A stretch of DNA of 52,562 nt from Fulvimarina sp. (GTDB taxonomy: Bacteria > Pseudomonadota > Alphaproteobacteria > Rhizobiales > Rhizobiaceae): assembly GCA_002700095.1 (NCBI GenBank), contig PACL01000052.1, positions 1-52,562 on the forward strand. Reading direction: 5' to 3'. The notes under the pieces are model-generated. The model worked only from the letters and a program-made list of their open reading frames with translations, was not told the DNA's origin and ran no database searches. Made by a program: the position numbers and the translations under genes. Within the stretch, counting starts at the first letter, position 1; every line of letters begins with the position of its first letter. Below, piece by piece: positions 1 to 8,917 of the stretch.

Positions 1-385
1 TGGGAGGCCCGCCAAGAGCCGCGCGGTGCGCCGGAGGCGAGCCGATTGATGAGACTAAACTCGGAGGGCTTGCCTCCGGCGCACCGCCGCCCGACTGCCG
101 GAGGCACGAGGCGCGGCGAGACGACGGGCGCTCGAAAGAGGGTCCGGACAAGCAGGACCCATTCCCCCGGCCGCGACGCGGCGCGGGAACGATGACGCGT
201 GCCCGACGGCGAAAGGCCGGGCGTGGACAGGCGGCGGAAAGGAACGGTGGACCAGAGATGCGGGCTCCCCCCCCCCGCGACAAGGCTCGCCCCGATATCA
301 GGGGCTTCGGGCCCACAGGGCTGGCCGGATGGCGCCGCGGCAAGCCAGCTACAATCATGCCATTGAGGCGGCTGCGCCTACCAGC
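1..385. other. Gene-free 385-bp region downstream of the bkd operon
   Basis: No credible gene is seen. The stretch lies beyond the 3' end of the minus-strand operon and holds a long hairpin at 25-85 (listed separately) and a run of ten C at 267-276. The plus-strand open frames here are GC-rich shadows without family resemblance. Confidence 0.6.
25..85. repeat. Long perfect inverted repeat (19-bp stem)
   Basis: Bases 25-43 pair with 67-85 over 19 bp (one G-U), around a 23-nt loop. The outer 14 bp, beginning GGTGCGCCGGAGGC, are perfect. There is no T-tract. It lies ~300 bp past the end of the minus-strand dehydrogenase operon, so it could be a repeat element or a transcript-end structure. Its identity is not known. 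Confidence 0.6.
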
Positions 386-1783
386 TTACACGTGCAGCGC
401 CTTGCCGAGTGCGCCGAGCGCGGCTTCCTGGAAGCTTTCCGACAGGGTCGGATGGGCGTGCATCGTGCCGGCGAGGTCTTCGAGGCAGGCGCCCATCTCG
501 AGCGCCAGCGCGAACGCGGCGGAGAGTTCGCTGATCCCGGCGCCGACCGCCTGGACGCCGAGGACGAGGTGGTTGTCGGCCCGGGCGACGACGCGCACGA
601 AGCCGTCCTCGCGGCGCAGCGACATCGCCCGGCCGCTGGCGGTGAAGGGAAACCGGCCGACGCTCGTCTCGATGCCCGCCGCCCTGGCCGCGGCCGGCGA
701 CAGGCCGACGCTGACGATTTCCGGGTCGGTGAAGCAGACCGCCGGGATCGCCCGGTGGTCGAAGACGCGCCGGTGCCCGGCCGCGATCTCGGCGACCATC
801 TCGCCCTCGGCCATTGCCTTGTGGGCCAGCATCGGCTCGCCGCAGACATCGCCGATGGCATAGACGCCGCGCATGGCGGTGCGCCGGGTCTCGTCGGTGC
901 GGATGAACGGCCCGTCCATGTCGAGGACCAGCTCCTCGCGGCCCCAGCCCTCGGTGACGGGGCGGCGGCCGACGGTGACGAGGACGTTGTCGCAGGCGAT
1001 GCGCTGCTCGTCGCCCGTGGCGGTTTCGACCATGAGGTCGCCGTCCTCGCCCGCCAGCCCCTGCGCCTTGGCGCCGGTCATCACCTGGACGCCGAGCGCG
1101 TCGAGACGCCGCCGCACCGGCTTGACGAGGTCGGCGTCGTAGAGCGGCAGGATCTCGGCCGAAGCCTCGACGATGGTCACGCTGGAGCCGGCCTTGGCGA
1201 ATGCGGTGCCGAGCTCGACGCCGATATAGCCGCCGCCGACGACGACGAGGCGCGCGGGCGGCGTTCGAAGCGACAGCGCCTCGGCCGACGAGATCACCTT
1301 GCCGCCGAAGGGCAGCGACTTCAGCTCGATCGGCTCGGAGCCGGTGGCGATCACCACGGTCTCGGCGCTGATCCGCTGTTCGCCGGTCTCGCTGGAAACG
1401 ATCACCGTCTTGCCGTCGAGAAACCGCGCCCGGCCCTCGACCAGCTTGACGCGGCTCTTCTTGAAGAGGCCGGTGACGCCGTTGTTGAGGCGGTTGACGA
1501 TGCCGTCCTTCCAGGCGACGACCTCAGCCCAGTCGAGGCTTGGTGCGCCGGCGGTGATGCCGGGCAGCGCTCGGCCTTCGGCGGCCTCCTTGAAAAGAAA
1601 ATACTCGTCGGCCGCATGGATCAGCGCCTTGGAGGGAATGCAGCCGATGTTGAGGCAGGTGCCGCCGGGCTTGACGGAATCGACGACGACGGTGTCGAGG
1701 CCGAGCTGGCCGGCCCGGATCGCCGCGACGTAGCCGCCGGGCCCGGCGCCGATGACGAGGAACTGGCAGGAGATCTCGTTCAT
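386..1783 (-). CDS. lpdA: Dihydrolipoyl dehydrogenase (E3) of the branched-chain 2-oxoacid dehydrogenase complex
   Basis: FAD/NAD flavoprotein that reoxidises the dihydrolipoyl group of E2 and passes electrons to NAD+. The 465-aa length is normal. The FAD-binding GxGxxG is at residues ~11-16, the redox disulfide motif GTCLNIGCIPSK is at ~41-52 (C43/C48), the NAD-binding VVGGGYIG lies in the middle, and the C-terminal catalytic H444/E449 pair sits in HPTLSE. The ATG overlaps the E2 stop by 4 nt (ATGA), so translation is probably coupled. As the last gene of the bkd operon it is most likely the dedicated E3 (LpdV-type) and not the pyruvate-complex E3; that assignment rests on context. Confidence 0.93.
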   Translation of the reverse strand: MNEISCQFLVIGAGPGGYVAAIRAGQLGLDTVVVDSVKPGGTCLNIGCIPSKALIHAADEYFLFKEAAEGRALPGITAGAPSLDWAEVVAWKDGIVNRLNNGVTGLFKKSRVKLVEGRARFLDGKTVIVSSETGEQRISAETVVIATGSEPIELKSLPFGGKVISSAEALSLRTPPARLVVVGGGYIGVELGTAFAKAGSSVTIVEASAEILPLYDADLVKPVRRRLDALGVQVMTGAKAQGLAGEDGDLMVETATGDEQRIACDNVLVTVGRRPVTEGWGREELVLDMDGPFIRTDETRRTAMRGVYAIGDVCGEPMLAHKAMAEGEMVAEIAAGHRRVFDHRAIPAVCFTDPEIVSVGLSPAAARAAGIETSVGRFPFTASGRAMSLRREDGFVRVVARADNHLVLGVQAVGAGISELSAAFALALEMGACLEDLAGTMHAHPTLSESFQEAALGALGKALHV

Positions 1784-3105
1784 GCCGCATCCTCGATGAA
1801 GATCATCGCCGGGTTCTCCAGGAGCTGCCTGATCCGCTGCACGAAGACCGCGGCGTCGTGGCCGTCGATCACCCGGTGGTCAAAGCTGGAGGAAAGGTTC
1901 ATCCGCTTGCGCGGCCGGAACTGGGCGCCGTCCCAGACCGGGCGGATTTCCATCTTGTTGACCCCGACGATCGCCACCTCCGGATGGTTGATGATCGGCG
2001 TCGTGGCGATGCCGCCCAGCGCCCCGAGCGAGGTGATGGTGATGGTCGAGCCGGAGAGTTCCTCGCGTTTGGCCGAGCCGGTTCGCGCGGCGTCCGACAG
2101 CCGGGCCACCTCGGCGGCGCAGTTCCACACGTCGCGGGTCTCGCAGTGGCGGGCGACCGGTACCATCAGCCCGCCGCCGGTCTGCGCCGCGATGCCGATA
2201 TGGACGCCGCCATGCTGATGCAGGACGCCGGCCTCGTCATCATAGAGCGCATTCATCGCCGGCTGCCCGCGCACCGCGATCACGATGGCCTTCATCAGGA
2301 AGGGCAGGAGGGTGAGCTTCGGCCGGTCCTCGCGGCGATTCTGGTTCATGCCGGCCCGCAGCGTCTCCAGTGCCTCCATGTCGATCTCGTCGACATAGGT
2401 GATGTGGGCGATGCGCCGGCTCGCCGTCTCCATCTTGCCGGCGATGCGCCGCCGCAGGCCGGTGATCCTGACGTCGGTGACGGAGCTGTCGGCGGCGCGC
2501 CCGCGTCCCGCCGGAGCCTCGGCGCCGGCGTCGAAAAAGGCGGCGAGATCCTCGGCGGTGATGCGGCCGGCGGGGCCGGAACCGGCAACGCGTCTGAGGT
2601 CGACACCCGCCTCCGTCGCCCGCCGGCGCACGGCCGGCGAGGCGAGGGGCCGTTCGCCCGGCTTTCGGGGCGCGTTGGAGGCTGGTGCGGCCTTTGCGCT
2701 TGGCGCAGCCCTCGCTGCCGGTGCCACGTTGGAGGGTGGCGTGATTTCCTCATCGAGGGGGGAGATCGGCAGCTTGGAGGGTGGCTCTTCGTCCGACGCC
2801 GACGGCTCTACGGTTGCCGCCGAAACGTTCGCCGTCTCCACGGTTTCGCTGGTCCCCCCCGGCCCGGCGACGTCGAGCCGGACCAGCGGCGAGCCGACGG
2901 CAAGGGTGTCGCCCACCGCGCCGCCGAGCCAGGTGACGGTGCCGTCGACCGGCGAGGGGATGTCGACCGTCGCCTTGTCGGTCATCACCGCGGCGAGCGT
3001 CATGTCTTCCTTGACCGGATCGCCAACCGCAACGTGCCATTCGACAAGTTCGGCTTCGGCGACGCCCTCGCCGACATCGGGGAGCTTGATGGTGAAGGTG
3101 CCCAT
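1780..3105 (-). CDS. bkdB: Branched-chain 2-oxoacid dehydrogenase E2, lipoamide acyltransferase
   Basis: Core acyltransferase of the complex; it moves the branched acyl group from lipoyl to CoA. Order of parts in 441 aa: N-terminal lipoyl domain with lipoyl lysine K44 in TDKAT; a Pro/Ala-rich linker (~85-145); an E1/E3-binding domain (SPAVRRRATEAGVDL...GRITAEDL); and a catalytic CAT domain ending with HRVIDG (H410, D414). The start was set at the ATG opening MGTFTIKLPDVGEG, where the lipoyl domain begins; the open frame extends far upstream but only as a shadow of E1beta. Two bases separate it from the E1beta stop, and it overlaps E3 by 4 nt. Confidence 0.93.
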   Translation of the reverse strand: MGTFTIKLPDVGEGVAEAELVEWHVAVGDPVKEDMTLAAVMTDKATVDIPSPVDGTVTWLGGAVGDTLAVGSPLVRLDVAGPGGTSETVETANVSAATVEPSASDEEPPSKLPISPLDEEITPPSNVAPAARAAPSAKAAPASNAPRKPGERPLASPAVRRRATEAGVDLRRVAGSGPAGRITAEDLAAFFDAGAEAPAGRGRAADSSVTDVRITGLRRRIAGKMETASRRIAHITYVDEIDMEALETLRAGMNQNRREDRPKLTLLPFLMKAIVIAVRGQPAMNALYDDEAGVLHQHGGVHIGIAAQTGGGLMVPVARHCETRDVWNCAAEVARLSDAARTGSAKREELSGSTITITSLGALGGIATTPIINHPEVAIVGVNKMEIRPVWDGAQFRPRKRMNLSSSFDHRVIDGHDAAVFVQRIRQLLENPAMIFIEDAA

Positions 3106-3107
3106 GC

Positions 3108-4121
3108 TCAGCCTTCCATGACCCGCTTCATCGCGCCGCCAACCCGCGCCTGGCCTGGAAAATAGTCCCATTCCTGCGCATGGGGATAAGGCGTGTCCCA
3201 GCCGGCGACCCGCACGATGGGCGCTTCGAGATGATAGAAACAGGCGTCCGCGACGACTGAAACCAGCTCGGCGCCGAAGCCCGAGGTCAGCGTCGCCTCG
3301 TGGACGACAAGGCAGCGGCCGGTCTTCTTCACCGAGGTCTCGATCAGCTCCATGTCGAGAGGAACGAGGGTGCGCAGATCGACGATCTCGGCGTCGACGC
3401 CGACCATCTCGGCCGCCGCCTCCGCCACATGCACCATGGTCCCGTAGGCGAGGACGGTCAGGGCGGAGCCCTCGCGGCGGATGACGCCCTTGCCGAGCGG
3501 CACCACGTAGCGGCCCTCCGGCACCTCGCCGAGCGGATGCTTCGACCAGGGCGTGACCGGCTTGTCGTGGTCGCCGTCGAAGGGGCCGTTGTAAAGGCGC
3601 TTGGGTTCGAGGAAGATCACCGGGTCGTTGTCCTCGATCGCCGAGATCAAGAGGCCTTTGGCGTCGTAGGGATTGGAGGGCACGACGGTCTTCAGGCCCG
3701 AGACATGGGTGAACAGGGCTTCGGGCGACTGCGAATGGGTCTGGCCGCCGAAGATGCCGCCGCCGGTCGGCATGCGTACCACCAGCGGGCAGGTGAAGTC
3801 GCCGGCGGACCGGTAGCGCAGCCGCGCCGCCTCCGAGACGATCTGGTCGTAGGCCGGATAGACATAGTCGGCGAACTGCATCTCGACGACCGGGCGCAGG
3901 CCGAAAGCCGCCATGCCGATCGCCGTACCGACGATGCCGCTCTCGTTGATCGGAGCGTCGAAGCAGCGGTTGCGTCCGAATTTTTCCTGCAGGCCCGCGG
4001 TGCAGCGGAAGACGCCGCCGAAATAGCCGACGTCCTCGCCATAGACGACCACGGTCTCGTCCTCGGCCATCTTCACCGCATGGGCGTCGCGGATCGCCTC
4101 GATCATGGTCATGCGTGGCAT
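3108..4121 (-). CDS. bkdA2: Branched-chain 2-oxoacid dehydrogenase E1 beta subunit
   Basis: The beta subunit of the thiamine-diphosphate E1 decarboxylase (337 aa, the usual length). It matches the transketolase-like pyrimidine-binding plus C-terminal domain pattern: MTMIEAIRDA at the N-terminus, EDVGYFGGVFR, the PINESGIVGTAIGMA stretch, GGIFGGQTHSQSPEALF, and a C-terminal domain with VVHEATLTSGFGAE. It pairs with the E1alpha gene upstream, from which it is separated by an unusually long 283-bp gap, and it runs almost directly into E2. Confidence 0.93.
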   Translation of the reverse strand: MPRMTMIEAIRDAHAVKMAEDETVVVYGEDVGYFGGVFRCTAGLQEKFGRNRCFDAPINESGIVGTAIGMAAFGLRPVVEMQFADYVYPAYDQIVSEAARLRYRSAGDFTCPLVVRMPTGGGIFGGQTHSQSPEALFTHVSGLKTVVPSNPYDAKGLLISAIEDNDPVIFLEPKRLYNGPFDGDHDKPVTPWSKHPLGEVPEGRYVVPLGKGVIRREGSALTVLAYGTMVHVAEAAAEMVGVDAEIVDLRTLVPLDMELIETSVKKTGRCLVVHEATLTSGFGAELVSVVADACFYHLEAPIVRVAGWDTPYPHAQEWDYFPGQARVGGAMKRVMEG

Positions 4122-4404
4122 GGGACGTCTCTTTCGCCTGAACGACCGGATTTTGAGGCGGCGAGCCCTTCGGCGCCCCCCTCTGTCCTTCCGGACATCT
4201 CCCCCACAAGGGGGGAGATCACGCGGCTTCCTCGGCTCACCCCCTTCCTGCGACGTTCCTGCAATCTCTGATGCCCGAAGGGTGCGACGGCTTCGGCGCG
4301 AGATCGATCTTCACCCTTGCGGGGGCAGAGCGGGGCGCCTTGGCGCCAGCGCAAGTCGTCAGCGCTCATTCGGAAGGACCGCGGTGAGGTGAGCACGACC
4401 ATCC
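4122..4404. other. 283-bp gap inside the bkd operon carrying a palindromic repeat
   Basis: There is no gene in this stretch between E1alpha and E1beta, which are usually adjacent. It contains copy 1 of the intergenic repeat (4172-4222). The rest shows no ORF with family resemblance. The gap could lower E2/E3 expression relative to E1alpha or host an internal promoter; neither can be shown here. Confidence 0.6.
4172..4222 (+). repeat. Palindromic intergenic repeat, copy 1
   Basis: The core reads CCCCCTCTGTC, then GGACATCTCCCCC, a short loop (ACAAG) and GGGGGAGATC. The CTCCCCC/GGGGGAG arms form a strong hairpin. The same unit occurs at 48401-48452 and, inverted, at 48603-48650. It resembles the RIME-type intergenic elements scattered through rhizobial genomes (family name from memory). 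Confidence 0.75.
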
Positions 4405-5962
<1,558 letters not shown>

Positions 5963-6981
5963 ATGATGATCTATCCGGACCCCGACGGGGCCCTGCGGCT
6001 GACGCGGAACATTTACGAGAAGCTGGCCGAAAGTCTGGAAGACATCGCCAAGGCCGTCTCCAAGGCGGGCGTTCTGTCGCACAAGGCTCTGACGGTCGCC
6101 CAGTCCATTCGTCAGCTGCGACCGATCTCGCCGGACTATTTCGCCGCTACTTCGCGATTCTCGAAGCGGTGGAGAAAGATGACATCGCGGCTTCGGTGCA
6201 GCTTCTGGAAGAGCTCTCCGGGGCGGTGGAGCGCGACATCGCCGGCAATCCACCCGTCACCGGCCGGCTGATGCCGGCGAGGGCGGTGCAGATCTCCACA
6301 TGGGCGGAACTCGACGTCGGCCAGAGAGCCCGATATGCGCGATATTTCGAGGCGAACACGCAAGGGCCCCTGACGCTCGGGATGCCTGAGAGCGAGGCCG
6401 CCGAGGCGCTGCGCCAGGAAATCGGCAGGGCGTTCGAGCGCCTCGATCTTCACCTGCCCGATCTTGCCGCAGAATTGCGCAACCTCGTCACGCAGATCGT
6501 CATCTGTTCGGCCGGCGACCGCAATCCGAGCTTTGCCGGAGCCTCCACCTTCTACATCTGGGGCGCGATCTTCATGAATCCGGCGGCCTACGGACAGGGC
6601 CTGGAGGTCATCGAGGGGCTGGTGGTCGAAAGCACCCACGCTTTGCTCTACGGCCTGTCCCAGGGCAATTCGCTGCTGGGTGAGGGGGCGGCCGGCGAGG
6701 CCGGCGGCGGCGACGTCGTTCATGCCTCGTCGGTCGATGCGGTGTTTCATGCGGCCGTCGTCGCTGCCCGGCTGCACCATGTCCTGCGCCAGTTGATCGA
6801 GCGGCGCGCGCTCGACGGGGCGGAGCTGGCGCGGGCGAAGGAACTCTCCGGCCGCACCTTGCAGCGATTTACCCAGTGCAACGACGAGCTCGGCGACGAG
6901 CAACGCTTCGTGGAAGAGGGGCGGAGGGTCCTGCGCAAGACGCGTCAACTGATGCTGGGCTCGGCGGTCCAGGCTGCCTGA
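5963..6981 (+). pseudogene. HExxH-type (aKG-HExxH) peptide-modification protein, frameshifted
   Basis: A strong ribosome site (GGGAGGGG, 5946-5953) precedes ATG 5963, opening MMIYPDPDGALRLTRNIYEK. Around 6117-6122 the coding signal moves to another frame (DLAGLFRRYFAILEAVEKDD onward), which runs to the stop at 6981. One missing base would restore a ~340-aa protein. The C-terminal half has the architecture of the HEXXH-motif peptide beta-hydroxylase family: a strand-rich segment (GASTFYIWGAIFMNPAAY), then LVVESTHALLYGLSQGNSLL, then VDAVFHAAVVAARLHHVL. The first His of HExxH is Val here (VESTH), so metal binding may be impaired. Family assignment is from remembered pattern. The next gene, an Arg/Cys-rich Tat protein, may be its partner. 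Confidence 0.55.
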
Positions 6982-7262
6982 CCTTGCTGGCGCAGCCGCG
7001 CCGCGATCTCACGATGGCGCTGGCTGTCCGGCGAGGCGGGCTGCGGTTCACCGGAGGATTAGTGCCCGTCGACATGATAGCCGACGGTCGTTGACGGTAA
7101 ACATTACGTTAGGTCACTCCAAGTCGCGGTCTGCCACTCCCGTTCCGCCCATCCTGTGCTAGTATGATGAATTCGCAGTGCATGGCGGCCAGAGGACGAA
7201 GTTCCCCCAGGCTCAAGAGGCCGAGGCCGCCGCAGAAACGCAAGGGACAGTGGAAGCGGAGA

Positions 7263-7697
7263 ATGCCCATGTGGTGGCTCAACAGATCGCGGCCGTCTGG
7301 CCCAGCCAACGAGTCAAAGGAGCCCGACCCGGCTCGTCGCCGTGTCCTCTTCGGGATCGGTGCAGCGGCCTGCGCCGTGGCCGTGGGGACGCTGCCCTTC
7401 GGCGGCGAGGCCCATGCCGCTGCGGCGGCGTCGCCGCTCGACGATCTCCTCGACCGGATCGACGGCGTCGATGCCGGCGAAGACGTGGAACTGGCTCACT
7501 ATACCGGGTATCCCCACCGGCACGGCTATGATCGGCGGCCGCGCCGCCGCCGCCGCCGCCGGGCCCGGCGCAGCTGCCGCGATCCCTGGTTCCGGCGGAA
7601 CAATCCGCGCACCTGCGGCGTGCCTCGCCGCCGTCGGCGGCGCCGCGGCTATGGCCGCAGCTGCTACCGCATCGGCAGCGTCACGGTCTGCGACTGA
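7263..7697 (+). CDS. Small Tat-signal, Arg/Cys-rich exported protein (candidate modified-peptide precursor)
   Basis: A 144-aa protein of unknown function. It starts MPMWWLNRSR (ATG 7263; ATG 7269 is an alternative). A twin-arginine-like signal RRRVLFGIGAAACAV ends near GGEAHA. Next comes an acidic stretch (DDLLDRIDGVDAGEDVEL), a Tyr/His patch (HYTGYPHRHGYD), and a very basic tail with two runs of seven Arg and four Cys, ending GRSCYRIGSVTVCD. The acidic segment followed by a basic Cys-containing tail looks like a leader/core layout and resembles rhizobial proteins labelled 'protamine-like'. Low-complexity GC-rich DNA gives open shadow frames on both strands, but only this frame has a coherent export signal. 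A 12-bp hairpin follows the stop. Confidence 0.6.
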   Translation: MPMWWLNRSRPSGPANESKEPDPARRRVLFGIGAAACAVAVGTLPFGGEAHAAAAASPLDDLLDRIDGVDAGEDVELAHYTGYPHRHGYDRRPRRRRRRRARRSCRDPWFRRNNPRTCGVPRRRRRRRGYGRSCYRIGSVTVCD

Positions 7698-7746
7698 GCA
7701 TCCCTGAGGGGGCCGCGAGATCCCGCCGCACAATGTTCGCTTGGAA

Positions 7747-7775
7747 AACCATGGGCCGCCAGCCGGCCCATGGTT
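7747..7775 (+). terminator. Strong hairpin after the Arg-rich gene
   Basis: A perfect 12-bp stem (AACCATGGGCCG, 7747-7758, with 7764-7775) encloses a 5-nt loop. No U-run follows, so it is either a Rho-type 3' structure or simply a stable end hairpin. It sits 50 bp past the stop at 7697 and before the ruvA SOS box. Confidence 0.5.
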
Positions 7776-7866
7776 CATCGTGACGCCGAATGGCGCGCTG
7801 GGTGACGCCCGCCGACGTCACGGATCGTCAGGGCCGGCCGCAGGCAGGGCTCACCGCCCGCACCGT

Positions 7867-7881
7867 GTTCTTGACATGTTC
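7867..7881 (+). promoter_or_regulatory. LexA operator (SOS box) upstream of ruvA
   Basis: The site reads GTTC-TTGACAT-GTTC, an exact match to the alphaproteobacterial SOS box GTTC-N7-GTTC. The spacer contains a near-consensus -35 element (TTGACA, 7871-7876), so bound LexA would cover the promoter. ruvA starts 91 bp downstream. This fits the known SOS control of ruv genes. Confidence 0.8.
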
Positions 7882-7971
7882 TCACGCGTTGATTAGCCCG
7901 GTCCCATCAGGCGCTCGCGCGCCCGGTCGACGACATGCGGGGCAGCCGTCCCGCCGGGGCAGTGGGCGCGG

Positions 7972-8592
7972 ATGATCGGCAAACTCAAGGGAAGCATCGA
8001 CGAGATCGGCGAGGATCACGTCACCGTCGACGTTCACGGCGTCGGCTACGTCGCCTATTGCGGAGCGCGGACGCTTTCGGCGATCGGCGGTCCCGGCGAG
8101 GCGGTCGTTCTCTTCATCGAGACCGTCGTGCGCGAAGACATGATCCGGCTCTACGGCTTTGCGACGGCCGCCGAGCGGGACTGGTTCCGGCTTCTCCAGA
8201 CCGTGCAGGGCGTCGGCTCCAAGGTGGCGCTCGCCGTCGTCGGCACGCTGACGCCGGGCGATCTCGCCAATGCCGTGGCCCTGCAGGACAAGGCGATGGT
8301 TGCGCGCGCGCCCGGCGTCGGGCCGAAGGTCGCCGCCCGCATCGTCGCCGAACTGAAGGACCGCGCCCCGGCCTTTTCCGGCCCGGGCGCCGAGGAGAGC
8401 TTCGGCCTGAAGCGCGACATCGGCGGCGGCACGGCCTCGGCGCCGGTGGCCGATGCCGTCTCGGCGCTGACCAATCTCGGCTATTCGCGCGACCAGGCGG
8501 CCAGTGCCGTGGCCACGGCCCTGAAGGAGGCCGGGGAGGGAGCCACCAGCACGGCGCTCATCCGGCTGGGGCTGAAGGCGCTGTCGCGCTAG
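7972..8592 (+). CDS. ruvA: Holliday junction branch migration protein RuvA
   Basis: RuvA tetramers bind four-way junctions and load RuvB rings for branch migration. The 206 aa show the OB-fold N-terminus ([28 protein letters not shown]), the paired helix-hairpin-helix motifs ([13 protein letters not shown] and [18 protein letters not shown]) and a C-terminal RuvB-contact domain ([16 protein letters not shown]). A perfect LexA operator lies upstream. ruvC, commonly next to ruvA in relatives, is not upstream in this window. ruvB is ~1.5 kb downstream, separated by an RNA ligase gene. Confidence 0.95.
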   Translation: MIGKLKGSIDEIGEDHVTVDVHGVGYVAYCGARTLSAIGGPGEAVVLFIETVVREDMIRLYGFATAAERDWFRLLQTVQGVGSKVALAVVGTLTPGDLANAVALQDKAMVARAPGVGPKVAARIVAELKDRAPAFSGPGAEESFGLKRDIGGGTASAPVADAVSALTNLGYSRDQAASAVATALKEAGEGATSTALIRLGLKALSR

Positions 8593-8917
8593 AGAGCCGT
8601 GCCACGGACAGGACGCACGCGGGAGGCTGATGCGGACCGCATCGACACCTCGTGCCTGCCGAGAATCGTTTCCAATCTTCGGTGGGCAGGGTGCTGCAGT
8701 GCCCGGCGATTTCGAAACGATCGGCGAGAACATCGTGGCTGTCGCACGGCTGCCGATTCTGCTATGAGACACTCATGCGCATCGATGTCATCACCTTTTC
8801 AGGCAATCGCAATTCTCGTTGCCGAGAGGCTTGTCGACGTCCGCGCGCATGATCTCACCCACCCTCGATCGTCCCCAAGCCGCTCTTCGAAGCGGCTTTT
8901 TTTTGGGAGATGGGACA
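8593..8917. other. 325-bp region between ruvA and the RNA ligase gene
   Basis: No gene is seen. The end of the region carries an intrinsic terminator (8877-8904) placed directly before the ligase ribosome site. The upstream part has no promoter that could be assigned with confidence; TGCTATGA near 8758 is a possible -10. Confidence 0.5.
8877..8904 (+). terminator. Intrinsic terminator abutting the RNA ligase start
   Basis: An 8-bp stem AAGCCGCT (8877-8884) pairs with AGCGGCTT (8891-8898) around a 6-nt loop. Eight consecutive T (8897-8904) overlap the 3' arm. The ligase ribosome site GGGAGA follows immediately at 8905 and its GTG at 8918. It either ends ruvA transcription or acts as an attenuator in the ligase leader. 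Confidence 0.75.

Noticed and set aside
329..2218. 629-codon plus-strand frame across lpdA and E2
   Set aside because: Antisense shadow of two strongly recognised genes; no family resemblance.
7314..7778. Ala/Pro-rich minus-strand frame over the Arg-rich gene
   Set aside because: Arises from the CGC/GCC repeats; it lacks the signal sequence and ribosome site seen in the plus frame.
7698..7971. ruvC upstream of ruvA
   Set aside because: This 274-bp gap holds only a hairpin and the SOS box; no RuvC frame is present.
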